Of a stretch of 64,000 bases of DNA, positions 41,647 through 53,297 are shown one piece after another. This DNA comes from Nocardioides sp. R-C-SC26 (GTDB taxonomy: Bacteria > Actinomycetota > Actinomycetes > Propionibacteriales > Nocardioidaceae): NCBI RefSeq assembly GCF_021246465.1, contig NZ_JAHRHK010000009.1, positions 5,511 to 69,510 on the forward strand, in the 5' to 3' direction. How positions within the stretch are numbered: the stretch's first letter is position 1; each line of letters opens with the position of its first letter. A program made the translations under genes and the position numbers. Under the pieces are notes generated by a model. That model did not search any database, was not told the DNA's origin, and was given only the letters and a program-made list of their open reading frames with translations.

Positions 41647-42933
41647 ATGACCTATCGACCCGAGACCCTCGCTGTCCACGCCGGGCAGGAGCAGGCCGAC
41701 CCGGCCACCAACGCTCGCGCGGTGCCGATCTACCAGACCACGTCCTACGTCTTCAACGACACCGAGCACGCCGCCAACCTGTTCGCGCTCGCCGAGCCCG
41801 GCAACATCTACACCCGGATCATGAACCCGACGCAGTCGGTGTTCGAGGAGCGGCTCACCCAGCTCGAGGGCGGCGTCGGCGCACTCGCCACGGCGTCCGG
41901 CTCGAGTGCGATCACCTACGCCGTGCTCAACCTGACCTACGCCGGCGACAACATCGTCGCCCTCTCCACTCTCTACGGCGGAACCTACGCGCTCTTCGCG
42001 CACACGCTGCCGCAGTTCGGCATCGAGGTCCGCTTCGTCGACCCCAACAAGCCCGAGGAGCTCGCCGAGCACGTCGACGAGAAGACCAAGCTCGTCTTCG
42101 CCGAGACCGTCGGCAACCCCAAGATCAACGTCGTCGACATCCGTGCCTGGGCGGATGCGGCGCACGCGCAGGGGCTCCCGCTCATCGTCGACAACACTGC
42201 CCCGACCCCGCTGCTCGCGCGCGTCTTCGACCACGGCGCCGACGTCTCGGTGCACTCGGCCACCAAGTACATCGGCGGGCACGGCACCTCCATCGGCGGC
42301 ATCATCGTCGACTCCGGCAACTTCGACTGGGCCGCACACGCCGACCGCTTCCCCGGCCTGACCCAGCCCGACGACGCCTACCACGGCGTGGTGTGGACCG
42401 AGGCCGTCGGCAACCTCGCCTACATCATCCGTGCCCGCACCGTGCTGCTGCGCAACACCGGCGCCGCGGTAGCGCCGCTGAACTCCTGGCTCTTCCTCCA
42501 AGGCCTGGAGACCCTGCATCTGCGGATGGAGCGGCACAGCGAGAACGCGCTGGAGGTCGCCCGGTTCCTCCAGGGCCATGACGCCGTGTCGTGGGTGAAC
42601 TACCCCGGCCTGGACGGCGACGCCTCCAAGGAGGTCGCCGACCGCATCTTCACCGGCCGCGGCTACGGCGGCCTGGTCAGCTTCGGTCTCAAGTCCGGCC
42701 GCACGGGCGGCACCACCTTCATCGAGGCGCTGCAGCTCTTCAGCCACCTGGCCAACATCGGCGACGCGAAGTCGCTGGCGATCCACAACGCCTCCACGAC
42801 GCACAGTCAGCTCACGCCGTCCGAGCTCGAGGCCGCGGGCGTGCCGGAGGACATGGTGCGGCTCTCGGTGGGCATCGAGAACGTCGAGGACCTGATCGCC
42901 GACCTCGAGCAGGCGCTGGCCGCCTCCAAGTGA
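41647..42933 (+). CDS. metY: O-acetylhomoserine sulfhydrylase
   Basis: PLP enzyme that makes homocysteine from O-acetylhomoserine and sulfide, 428 aa. N-terminal TLAVHAGQEQADPATNARAVPIYQTTSYVF (in part) is typical of MetY. The PLP lysine is Lys207 in SVHSATKYIGGHG, the phosphate-binding segment is GSSAITYAVLNL, and the C-terminal IHNASTTHSQL is conserved. ATG 41647 has GGAGAG about 7 bp upstream. metX follows 7 bp later, so substrate supply and use are in one operon. Confidence 0.95.
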   Translation: MTYRPETLAVHAGQEQADPATNARAVPIYQTTSYVFNDTEHAANLFALAEPGNIYTRIMNPTQSVFEERLTQLEGGVGALATASGSSAITYAVLNLTYAGDNIVALSTLYGGTYALFAHTLPQFGIEVRFVDPNKPEELAEHVDEKTKLVFAETVGNPKINVVDIRAWADAAHAQGLPLIVDNTAPTPLLARVFDHGADVSVHSATKYIGGHGTSIGGIIVDSGNFDWAAHADRFPGLTQPDDAYHGVVWTEAVGNLAYIIRARTVLLRNTGAAVAPLNSWLFLQGLETLHLRMERHSENALEVARFLQGHDAVSWVNYPGLDGDASKEVADRIFTGRGYGGLVSFGLKSGRTGGTTFIEALQLFSHLANIGDAKSLAIHNASTTHSQLTPSELEAAGVPEDMVRLSVGIENVEDLIADLEQALAASK

Positions 42934-42940
42934 CCTGCCC

Positions 42941-44059
42941 GTGACGTCATCCCGCCCCCGCGGGACGCTCGGCCATGTCCAGACCCAGCGGGTCGTGCTC
43001 GCCTCCGGGCACGACCCGCTGGTGCTGCGCTCCGGGCGCACCCTGCCGCACGTCGAGGTCGCCTACGAGACCTACGGAGCCCTCGACGCCACACGCAGCA
43101 ACGCGGTGTTCGTCTGCCATGCCCTCACCGGCGACGCGCACGCCGCCGGTCTGCATCTGGGCGCGAAGAGGCGCGGTTGGTGGGACAACCTGATCGGCCC
43201 CGGCAAGCCGCTGGACACCGACCGCTTCTTCGTCGTCTGCGCCAACATGCTCGGCGGCTGCTCCGGCACGACCGGGCCGTCGTCGATCGACCCGGCGACC
43301 GGCACCCCGTACGGACTGGACTTCCCGCTGTTGCACATGGGCGACGTCGTCGCCACGCACCGCCGTCTGCTGCAGCACCTGGGCATCGACCGTCTTGCGG
43401 CGGCGGTCGGTGGCTCGCTCGGCGGCATGCAGGTACTGCAGTGGGTGATCGACGCTCCCGAGCAGGTCGAACGCGCGGTCCTGGTCGCGGCGTCCGGCCG
43501 GATCTCGACGGAGAACATCGCGTTCTCCTCCGTCGCACGGCAGGCGATCATGGGCGACCCGGACTTCCACGACGGCCGCTACGCCGAGCACGGCACGATC
43601 CCCCGCCAGGGCCTGAAGGTCGCGCGGATGATGGCGCACATAACCTACGTCTCCGCCGGCTCGCTCGCCGCGAAGTTCGGCCACGAGCGGGCGCCGGGAC
43701 CGATGACGCTCGCCCCCGACTTCGCCGTGGAGTCGTACCTGCAGCACCAGGGCGACAGCTTCGTGGAACGGTTCGACGCGAACGCCTACCTCTATCTGAC
43801 CAGGCTGCTGGACTACTTCGACCCGTTCGCCGAGCCCGGCACCACCGAAGCGCTGCGCGGCACGCGCACCCGGTTCCAGGTGACCTCCTTCGACTCCGAC
43901 TGGCGCTTCTCCACCGCCCAGTCGATCGCCGGCGTCACGGCGCTGCGCGAGCTCGGCGTCGACGTCGACTTCGCCGAGCTCTCCTCACCCTGGGGCCACG
44001 ACTCGTTCCTGCTGGAGCCGCCGGGCTACCACGACCGGCTGCGGGCCTTCCTGGTCTGA
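42941..44059 (+). CDS. metX: Homoserine O-acetyltransferase
   Basis: Acetylates homoserine with acetyl-CoA, giving the substrate of MetY. The 372-aa alpha/beta hydrolase has nucleophile Ser159 in VGGSLGGMQVLQW, catalytic Asp in the FDSDWRFS region and His in SPWGHDSFLLE. The NADP-type start VAYETYGALDATRSNAVFVCHALTGDAHAAG (in part) matches the family, including the conserved GDAHAAG. GTG 42941 begins 7 bp after metY stop. A REP-like element follows. Confidence 0.95.
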   Translation: MTSSRPRGTLGHVQTQRVVLASGHDPLVLRSGRTLPHVEVAYETYGALDATRSNAVFVCHALTGDAHAAGLHLGAKRRGWWDNLIGPGKPLDTDRFFVVCANMLGGCSGTTGPSSIDPATGTPYGLDFPLLHMGDVVATHRRLLQHLGIDRLAAAVGGSLGGMQVLQWVIDAPEQVERAVLVAASGRISTENIAFSSVARQAIMGDPDFHDGRYAEHGTIPRQGLKVARMMAHITYVSAGSLAAKFGHERAPGPMTLAPDFAVESYLQHQGDSFVERFDANAYLYLTRLLDYFDPFAEPGTTEALRGTRTRFQVTSFDSDWRFSTAQSIAGVTALRELGVDVDFAELSSPWGHDSFLLEPPGYHDRLRAFLV

Positions 44060-44091
44060 GGCACGGACTCCGGCCACGGCGCACGTCCCAC

Positions 44092-44139
44092 CCACCAGGT
44101 CTCGTGACGGTCGCAGAGCGACCTCCTCGACCATCAGGA
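44092..44139. repeat. REP-like dispersed element after metX
   Basis: CACCAGGTCTCGTGACGG continues with TCGCAGAGCGACCTCCTCGACC and ATCAGG. It is a close relative of the elements at 17951 and 50301. The ends (ACCAGGTC and GACCATCAGG) and the internal GGTCGC/GCGACC can pair. It lies between the convergent metX and LuxR genes. Confidence 0.7.
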
Positions 44140-44172
44140 GCACCGGGGCTCGAGCGGCGAGGGCCAGCGGGG

Positions 44173-45864
44173 TCAACCGCCGCCGGAAGCAGCGAGGACG
44201 CCGGCAGCGAGCGCCGTCCGGCCTGGCAGGGCGAGGCGGGCCATCACGTCGGTGACGTGTCGTTCGACAGTGCGCACGCTGATCCCCAGCTCGACGGCGA
44301 TCTCCTGGTTGGAGCAGCCGCGAGCGACGGCTTCGGCCACCCCGCGCTGGCGCGGTGTCAAGACGTCGAGGTCGAGGTCGCCGGGGGCGGCGAACAGCCC
44401 TTCGGCTGCGATCCGCGCCGGCAGGGCCGCCCGCGTCACGACGCCGTACGCGGCGAGCACATGGGAGACGTGGGTGCGCACGGTGTGCTCGGAGATGCCC
44501 AGACGGCGTGCGATCTGACGGTTGCTGGCGCCCTCCGCCGCGAGGGCGGCGACCTCGCGCTGACGCGCCGACAGCGCCGCTCCACCGGCTCCGGCGATCG
44601 GCCGCACCCGGAGTCCGCTGGGCCGCAGCACCCGGGCTGCCCCGCGACGCGCGCTGCCGTGCCCACGCTCCTCGGCGGCGGCGACCATCTGCGCGATCTC
44701 GCGCGCAGCGGCGGCCGTGTCGCCCGGCCGACGGCGCGCGAGCCGAGCACGCGTCAGCACCACCTCGCCCTCGGCGAGCTCGATCATCCGGTCGACCTCC
44801 CGGGCCCGCTCGACGGCGCGCTCGGCCCAGGCGACCGCCTCGTCGTACTCCTCGCGAGCGAGTGCGATCCGACTCATGGTGCGGGCGCTGGTCGAGTCGG
44901 CGATGGGGTGCGCGATCAGGACCTCGGCACGCGCCACCCAGGCCTCGGCGGCGTCGACGTCGCCCGCGCTCAGCGCCAGGTTGGTCAGGGTCTCCAGGCC
45001 GATCGCGCGGTCGATGATGTTGAGCTGTGCCAGGTCCGGCCCGCCGCCGGCCCGCAGGATCGCCGCACCCGCTCCCGCGACGTCTCCGACGGAGATCAGG
45101 CCGAAGGAGACGAGTGCGTGGCAGCCTGCGGCGACGATGTCGGCGGTGTCCGGCACCTGCTCGGCGACCCGGCCGGCGAGTCGGTGGACGTCGGCGGCAC
45201 CGGTCGCATTGCCCAGGACGAGGCAGTCGACGGCGGCGCCGAGTGCCTGCACCCGCCGATGACGATCCGACCCTGCTCCCTCGACGTCGGTCATGGCGGC
45301 ACGCAGATCACGGGCACGGGCGATGTCGCCGCGAAACGCCAGCACGCGCACCTGGGAGATCCGCACCATGCTCGCGAAGGGGTGTCCGGGCGCCAGCTCG
45401 CCCAGCTCCCACATCCGCGGCCCGAGCCGTTCGGCGAGACGGTGCGCGAGATCGAGACGTGCATGGGCGAGCAGGGCCTCGACGACCAGGTAGCCGGCGA
45501 AGCGCTCGAGTGGGTCCTCGATAGCGGGGACGTCGTCACCGAGAGCCCCGAGGAACACCGCGGAGTCGACACCGGGGTCACCGGAGATCGCCCAGCCGAC
45601 GACCGCGGTGCGCAGCCACCAACCGGCCCGGTCCTCGATCGCGACCTCCGGCACGGCCCGGGCCAGCGCGCTCGCCTCCAGCCACCGGTGCGCCCACGTC
45701 AGTCGCAGGATCGCCAGCGTGTCGTGCCACCCGACGTCGGCCGGGCGCGGCTGGCCCGACGGCTTCGGCGTCGGGTCCGCGCTCGCCGTGAGGCCGCGCG
45801 CGAGCGTGCCGGAACAGAGCTCGTCCAGCACGGCGACCAGCGCCGCGACCCGCTCCGCCCTCAC
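44173..45864 (-). CDS. LuxR-family regulator with two tandem HTH domains
   Basis: Protein of 563 aa. Residues 1-420 are helical repeats of TPR/MalT type with no P-loop. Two complete GerE-type DNA-binding domains follow: LSARQREVAALAAEGASNRQIARRLGISEHTVRTHV (in part, about 431-487) and LTPRQRGVAEAVARGCSNQEIAVELGISVRTVERHV (in part, about 502-555). The usual form has one. Each keeps the R-Q-R-x-V and T-V-R/E-x-H-V motifs, so both look functional. GTG 45864 is the first good start and is divergent from the TetR gene. Targets are unknown. Confidence 0.85.
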   Translation of the reverse strand: MRAERVAALVAVLDELCSGTLARGLTASADPTPKPSGQPRPADVGWHDTLAILRLTWAHRWLEASALARAVPEVAIEDRAGWWLRTAVVGWAISGDPGVDSAVFLGALGDDVPAIEDPLERFAGYLVVEALLAHARLDLAHRLAERLGPRMWELGELAPGHPFASMVRISQVRVLAFRGDIARARDLRAAMTDVEGAGSDRHRRVQALGAAVDCLVLGNATGAADVHRLAGRVAEQVPDTADIVAAGCHALVSFGLISVGDVAGAGAAILRAGGGPDLAQLNIIDRAIGLETLTNLALSAGDVDAAEAWVARAEVLIAHPIADSTSARTMSRIALAREEYDEAVAWAERAVERAREVDRMIELAEGEVVLTRARLARRRPGDTAAAAREIAQMVAAAEERGHGSARRGAARVLRPSGLRVRPIAGAGGAALSARQREVAALAAEGASNRQIARRLGISEHTVRTHVSHVLAAYGVVTRAALPARIAAEGLFAAPGDLDLDVLTPRQRGVAEAVARGCSNQEIAVELGISVRTVERHVTDVMARLALPGRTALAAGVLAASGGG

Positions 45865-45947
45865 GACCCCATCATCGCGCCCCGGCCAGCCGCTGTCGGG
45901 TGAACGCGGGGGATGGACGACCCGAGTCGGGCACCGGCCGACGTCGG

Positions 45948-45965
45948 GGTGAACGACCGCTAACC
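45948..45965. promoter_or_regulatory. TetR-type operator before tetR (45973)
   Basis: GGTGAACGACCGCTAACC ends 7 bp before the ATG of the TetR gene. It shares 16 of 18 bases with the mccB operator at 41533-41550 in the same orientation to the gene. It indicates autoregulation and a shared regulon with leucine degradation. Confidence 0.72.
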
Positions 45966-45972
45966 TCGGGCC

Positions 45973-46539
45973 ATGACCGCGGGAGCCGAGCCGACACGGC
46001 GCGCGCAGATCCTGACGACGGCGGCCGAGCTGTTCGCCGGTCGCGGTTTCCACGGTGTCTCCATGGCCGACCTCGGCGCGGCCTGCGGCATCTCCGGCCC
46101 CGCGCTCTACAAGCATTTCACGTCCAAGGACGCGATCCTCGCCGAGATGGTGGTGGGAACCAGCCACCGTCTGCTGAACGTCGGCACGGAGCGGGTCGAG
46201 GCCGCCGACGACCCGAGCGCCGCGATCGAGGCGCTCATCGACTGGCACGTCGACTTCGCCCTGCGCGATCGCGCGCTGATCGTCGTCCAGGACCGCGACT
46301 GGGAGTCGCTACCCGCCGAGGCGCGCGACGAGGTGCGCACCTTGCAACGCGCCTACGTCGACCTCTGGGCGGGGCAGCTCATCGGTGTCGACGCCGACCT
46401 CTCCCTCGACGCCGCCCGAGCGCAGGCCCACGTCGTCTTCGGGCTCATCAACTCCACGCCGCGCAGCGCCCGTCTCGACGTCGAGGCCATGCGGGAACTG
46501 CTCACCACGATGGCGCGACGGGCGTTGCAGATCGACTGA
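45973..46539 (+). CDS. TetR-family regulator, probable repressor of the mcc operon
   Basis: Regulator of 188 aa. The HTH is textbook: RRAQILTTAAELFAGRGFHGVSMADLGAACGISGPALYKHFTSKDAIL (in part). The C-terminal domain (HVDFALRDRALIVVQDRDWESLP, then HVVFGLINSTPRSA) is of the type seen in acyl-CoA-responsive actinobacterial TetR proteins. Its own promoter holds an operator nearly identical to the one before mccB, so I infer that it represses the leucine-degradation operon, perhaps in response to an acyl-CoA. It is divergent from the double-HTH LuxR gene. Confidence 0.87.
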   Translation: MTAGAEPTRRAQILTTAAELFAGRGFHGVSMADLGAACGISGPALYKHFTSKDAILAEMVVGTSHRLLNVGTERVEAADDPSAAIEALIDWHVDFALRDRALIVVQDRDWESLPAEARDEVRTLQRAYVDLWAGQLIGVDADLSLDAARAQAHVVFGLINSTPRSARLDVEAMRELLTTMARRALQID

Positions 46540-46601
46540 CGCGGGCCGCAGGGTCCGGCAGAGTGGCGCGGGGCGCGGCGTCCCCGACGAGCGCACCCGG
46601 C

Positions 46602-46617
46602 TCACGAGGCCTCGTGA
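46602..46617. terminator. 16-bp palindrome between convergent genes
   Basis: TCACGAGG/CCTCGTGA is a perfect palindrome in the 105-bp gap between the ends of the TetR and SWIM genes. As RNA it gives an 8-bp stem with almost no loop, so it may serve as a weak bidirectional terminator. Confidence 0.4.
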
Positions 46618-46644
46618 CGCCCAGCAACGGGCCCGACGGGTGGC

Positions 46645-47366
46645 TTACCAGAGCGAGTCGGGGACCTCGGCGTCGTCGTCGAGGAGGGTGAGGATCCGGC
46701 TCGCTCGGACGACGGCGTCCAGAGCGGTCTCCAGGCCTTCGCCGTCGCCCTCGTCGACGGCATCGGCGCTTGCGCCGCCGGACGGCGAGGGGCCCCGGGC
46801 GTCGAGAGCCGCGAGCCGCGCCAGCAGGTCCGGGCGGGGGAGGCCACGCAGGTGGAGCAGCAGGAGAGGATCGCCGTCGACGAGCCATCCGACCTGCTGG
46901 AGCACGGCGAGGGCGTGCGGGCAGGGGTCGAGCCAGGCGTCGCACGTGCAGGAGGCCGTCAGCTCGCCGCCGTAGGGCAGGATCTCGACGCCGACCTCCT
47001 CGGCGTGCTCGTTGAGCAGGTGCGGGAGGTCGCCCGCCATCAGGGCGCCGATGCGACCGGCCTCGGCCGCGACCACCTCAGCGAAGGCGGTCAGGGCGAC
47101 GTCGTCGAGCACCGGCACCGCGACGTCGACGGTCACCAGACCGTGCCGGTCGGAGACAGCGGCCACGATCCTGCCGCGGTCCAGCGAGAGCCCACCCACC
47201 GTGCCCGCGCGCGCCAGCGCGCGACCGGCCTTCAGGTCGGTCTCGGCATAGGCGGCCTCCTCGACCGCCCGCAACCACGCCTTGCCCCACCACGAGCGCA
47301 CGCGGGCACCGCCCGCGCGCGGCGGTTGGGGCGCGAACGACACCGCCGTCGGCGCCGGGCCGGAGC

Positions 47367-47370
<4 letters not shown>
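46645..47370 (-). CDS. SWIM zinc-finger protein
   Basis: Protein of 241 aa coupled to the SNF2 helicase gene. The N-terminal SWWGKAWLRAVEE and DLKAGRALARAGTVGGLSL blocks are typical of actinobacterial SWIM proteins paired with SNF2 ATPases. The SWIM motif CTCDAWLDPCPH supplies Cys141, Cys143, Cys150 and His152 (CxC...CxH). An acidic C-terminal tail follows. GTG 47370 overlaps the helicase stop by four bases. It probably binds DNA or protein for the helicase. The pairing is common, but its cellular task is unknown. Confidence 0.88.
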
Positions 47371-50213
<2,843 letters not shown>

Positions 50214-50300
50214 CGCGCACCCCCTCCCGCCGGCCCGGAGCGACCGGGCACCGGCACGCTAACGCGCTTCTCCGACGCTGAGCGACCGCCCCTGGCCGAC

Positions 50301-50341
50301 GGGGGTCTCGAGACGGTCGCAGAGCGACGCCTCGACCGCGG
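50301..50341. repeat. REP-like dispersed element
   Basis: GGGGGTCTCGAGACGGTCGC continues with AGAGCGACGCCTCGACCGCG. It contains a GGTCTCGAGACGG palindrome (GTCTCGAGAC) and the GGTCGC/GCGAC stem of the family. It lies between the SNF2 gene start and the sulfotransferase stop. Confidence 0.7.
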
Positions 50342-50357
50342 GGAGCGGGGGCGGAGG

Positions 50358-51422
50358 TCAGCGCGAGCGGAGCAACGCCGCGAGCGCGGACGCCGCCGCC
50401 GGGGCGACCCCCGCGTGCGGCACCCCGGGGTCGACCCAGGACTCGGGGTCGGGCGCGACGACGTCGAGGTCGGCCAGGTCGCCCACGACGTCGAGGCGCT
50501 GCTCGCGCACCCAGTCGGCATAGCCGCGGGCACGATCGCGCACCCAGTCCACGTGCGCCGGGTCCAACTCGACGCGCGGCGACGTCCGGCCCGCCAACGC
50601 GTCGCCGACGACGATGCGACGCACGACGGCGTGATGACGGCGACCGCGCCGACTCTCGCCGTCCAATGCGGAGTTCAGCGCCAGCAGGACCTGCGCCTCG
50701 GGAACTCCGACCGAGGCGTTCGCCCGGGTCGCGGGCTCGGGCAGCCAGGCACGCTGCAGCCGCGCGACCTCGAGGAAGCGGTGCCACAACAGGTCGGGAT
50801 CGGTCGCCGTGGCCGGCGGAACGGTCACCACGTGCACGCGGTCCGCGGGCAGGTGGGCGCGCCACCGGCCCAGTACCGCGGGGATGTCGAAGCCGCGCAG
50901 CACGGCGAGATCTCCGTCGCGAGCCCGGCCGAGGTGCTCGGCGAGACTGCGCCGTCCGCCGTTCTTCAGCCCCTCCAACCAGGCCGAGACCAGCAGCCTG
51001 CCGAGCTCGCGGGCGGTGTAGACGACATGCAGCTCGGCGCCGTCGGCGGCGAGGTCGGCGACGGCGCGCTCGACCGCGGCGTCGTCGGCCCGGACGAACG
51101 CCTCGTGGCTGAGCACCACCGTGCCCTCGTGCGCCGAGACGCGCTCGACGAGTCGTGGCCAGTAGCCCTCGCTGAACTCACGGCCGCGGTTCATCCGGAC
51201 GTCGGTCAGGTCCAGGGCGGCACGGAACACCAGGGCGGCGGGCCGATCGTCCGGGGCCCCCTGCGGCACGAGCACACCGTGCTGGGCGAGATTGGCGGCG
51301 TTGCGTGTCAGCCGACTCTGGACATAGGTGGTGCCGGACTTCGGCGCGCCGATGTGCAGCACCACCCGGCGTCGCCGCACGACGTCGTCCGGTACGAGGA
51401 ATCCGCCCGCGCCGCCGCTCAC
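50358..51422 (-). CDS. Sulfotransferase-family protein, paralogue C
   Basis: Protein of 354 aa related to the pair at 33291 and 35690. The PAPS loop is IGAPKSGTTYVQ (about 24-35), preceded by a longer N-terminus. TVVLSHEAFVRADDAAVERAV and LHVVYTARELGRLLVSAWLE match the paralogues, as does the C-terminal GYADWVREQRLDVVGDLADLD. It stands alone, 14 kb from the others. The GTG at 51422 is the first in-frame start; a later one is possible. Acceptor unknown. Confidence 0.82.
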   Translation of the reverse strand: MSGGAGGFLVPDDVVRRRRVVLHIGAPKSGTTYVQSRLTRNAANLAQHGVLVPQGAPDDRPAALVFRAALDLTDVRMNRGREFSEGYWPRLVERVSAHEGTVVLSHEAFVRADDAAVERAVADLAADGAELHVVYTARELGRLLVSAWLEGLKNGGRRSLAEHLGRARDGDLAVLRGFDIPAVLGRWRAHLPADRVHVVTVPPATATDPDLLWHRFLEVARLQRAWLPEPATRANASVGVPEAQVLLALNSALDGESRRGRRHHAVVRRIVVGDALAGRTSPRVELDPAHVDWVRDRARGYADWVREQRLDVVGDLADLDVVAPDPESWVDPGVPHAGVAPAAASALAALLRSR

Positions 51423-51458
51423 GCCTGCCTCACCACGTCGGGCATCCTCCCAGGTCGC

Positions 51459-52322
51459 TCACCGACGCGCGGCGATCTGCTCCAGGACCCGCTCGGACGC
51501 GGCGTAGGGCGCGACGCTGCGGGGCCAGTGCGTCACCGCGTCGGTGAAGCCGAGATCGCCCACGCGGCCGACGAGCTCGTCGAAGAAGTCGACGCTCGAC
51601 AGCGCGACCCGCCCGGTCCCGGCGAGGTGGGGCGCGGAGTCGAGCACGACATAGCGCGGCCGGGCAGCGACCTCGGGGTCGTGACCGACCGCCTCGTCGT
51701 AGACCTCGGCGCTGCGACGCAACCCGTCGAACCACTCCTCGAGGTCGGAGGAGTTCGGTCCGGTCGTGATCCACCCGTCGCCGACCTCGGCCGCCAGCCG
51801 CACGCTGCGCGGCCCGTTGGCGGCCACCAGCAGCGGTGTGCGGCCCGGGCCGGGCAGTGTGCGGGCGTCGCGCAGGGAGGCCCACCGCCCGGCCAGGGTG
51901 ACGTCGTCACCCGTGCGTAGCGCGACGAGCGTGCGTACGAACTCCTCGAAGCGGTCGACGCGCTCGCGCACGGTGAGCGGCGCGGCGTCGAGCACCCGGG
52001 AGTCGACGTCGCCGCCCGTGCCGACGCCCAGGAGGAAGCGGCCCCCGCTGACGTCGTCGAGTGCCTGCGCGTCGCGGAAGAGCAGGTAGGGATGGCGGAA
52101 GTTCGGCGAGGACACCAACGTGCCGAGGCCGATCCGGCTTGTGACCGCCGCCGCCGCACCGAGCACGGGTGTCGCCGTGCGCCACGGCGAGTCCGGCAGC
52201 CCGCCCCACACCAGGTGGTCGTAGGTCCAGGCGTGGTCGAAACCCATCGCCTCGGCCGCCTCCCACCGTGGTCGCGCCTCGGCCCACGGCAGGTCGGTCA
52301 GCAGCGTGATGCCCAGGCGCAT
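51459..52322 (-). CDS. LLM-class F420-dependent oxidoreductase
   Basis: Luciferase-like monooxygenase fold of 287 aa. MRLGITLLTDLPWAEARPRWEAAEAMGFDHAWTYDHLVW (in part), IGLGTLVSSPNFRHPYLLFRDAQALDDVSGGRFLLGVGTGGD (in part) and TPLLVAANGPRSVRLAAEVGDGW are characteristic of the F420-binding branch common in actinobacteria. Cofactor choice is inferred from these segments. Substrate is unknown. ATG 52322 is the family start; the in-frame extension reads through palindromic repeats. Confidence 0.9.
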   Translation of the reverse strand: MRLGITLLTDLPWAEARPRWEAAEAMGFDHAWTYDHLVWGGLPDSPWRTATPVLGAAAAVTSRIGLGTLVSSPNFRHPYLLFRDAQALDDVSGGRFLLGVGTGGDVDSRVLDAAPLTVRERVDRFEEFVRTLVALRTGDDVTLAGRWASLRDARTLPGPGRTPLLVAANGPRSVRLAAEVGDGWITTGPNSSDLEEWFDGLRRSAEVYDEAVGHDPEVAARPRYVVLDSAPHLAGTGRVALSSVDFFDELVGRVGDLGFTDAVTHWPRSVAPYAASERVLEQIAARR

Positions 52323-52367
52323 GCGCCCAGCGTGACACGGGTGGGGCGGAGCGAGCACGCGAGAGTC

Positions 52368-52461
52368 GTCCGGTTTTCTCGGCCGACCGACGGAACTGCC
52401 CCCTGGCCGATGAACCTTCCTCGGCCACGGTCCGCTTTCTCGGTCGGCCGAGAAACCGGAC
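52368..52461. repeat. Inverted repeat with internal palindrome
   Basis: The arms GTCCGGTTTTCTCGGCCGACC in two parts (52368-52388) and their complement (52442-52461, one base shorter) are 53 bp apart. The right arm overlaps a palindrome TTTCTCGG-TCGG-CCGAGAAA (52436-52455). It resembles the serS palindrome family (GGTTTC..C.GG..CC). It fills the gap before the lytic transglycosylase end and probably terminates that gene. Confidence 0.75.
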
Positions 52462-52498
52462 GCCACCGCCCCCGTCAGCCGAGCCAGGTGACCGAGCG

Positions 52499-53254
52499 TC
52501 AGCGGGCGGTGCGCTCCGCGTAGGTCGTCGCCGCGTCGTGCACGGACTCCAGGTAGCTCCGAGCGTTGTTGTAGGAGAGCACGCCTCCACTCCAGCCGGC
52601 CGCGCTCGCCAGGTCACGGCCGTCGGCGCACAGGTACTCCGCCGCGGCGTAGGCGGCGTCGTCGAGGTCGTTGGGGTCGGCCGTGCCGTCGCCGTCGCCG
52701 TCGCGCGCCCACATCGCCCACGTGCTGGGGATGAACTGCATCGGGCCGACGGCGTGGTCCCAGTCGGGATTGCCGTGCCAGCGCACCGAGTCGGGCGTGG
52801 AGGGGATCGCCTTCACGGGGCCGACGCCGTCGAGCGGCGGGCCGAGGATGCGGCTGGAGGACCACCCGTCGACGCCGAGCGTGCGGCCTCCGATGGTGCC
52901 GTGCTGGGACTCGATCCAGCCGATCCCCGCCAGCGTCGTCCACCCCAGACCGCAAGCCGGTGGCGCCATCAGCTCCGCACGCGCGTAGGCGCGCACGGCG
53001 ACCTCGGGGATGCCCGCGCGCTGTGCCGTGCGGCGGATCCACCCGGGGTCGACGAGCGGAACCCCGGACGCCGGCGCGGCCGCTGCCTGGACGGCGGGCG
53101 CGGGCAGCGGAGGCTGCTGGGCAGCCGCGATCGGGCGGAGGTCCATCACGGGTGGCGGCGCGTAGAGCCACTGCTGGACGCCGAACGCGACTCCGCTCAG
53201 CGCGAGCAGGGCCACCACGAACGCCGCAGCGGCGCGCACGGGTCGGTGGGTCAT
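52499..53254 (-). CDS. Lytic murein transglycosylase (MltB-type)
   Basis: Cell-wall enzyme of 251 aa that cuts glycan strands with formation of anhydro-muramic acid. A single N-terminal membrane helix (about 8-27) anchors or exports it, then an Ala/Pro linker leads to the SLT domain. Catalytic Glu115 is in AGIGWIESQHG, and HAVGPMQFIPSTWAMWARDGDGDG is the substrate-binding loop, followed by a YLCADGRDL segment. A second member is at 59927. The gene is 43 bp downstream of the OafA-type acyltransferase and on the opposite end of a palindromic region. Confidence 0.9.
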   Translation of the reverse strand: MTHRPVRAAAAFVVALLALSGVAFGVQQWLYAPPPVMDLRPIAAAQQPPLPAPAVQAAAAPASGVPLVDPGWIRRTAQRAGIPEVAVRAYARAELMAPPACGLGWTTLAGIGWIESQHGTIGGRTLGVDGWSSSRILGPPLDGVGPVKAIPSTPDSVRWHGNPDWDHAVGPMQFIPSTWAMWARDGDGDGTADPNDLDDAAYAAAEYLCADGRDLASAAGWSGGVLSYNNARSYLESVHDAATTYAERTAR

Positions 53255-53297
53255 GCCGGGGTGCTCGTCGAATCCGTGGGGGTCGACGCCGTCGGCG

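Noticed and set aside
45865..46248. Extension of the LuxR gene across the divergent region
   Set aside because: It would run antisense through the start of the TetR gene and its operator, and the sequence has no domain character.
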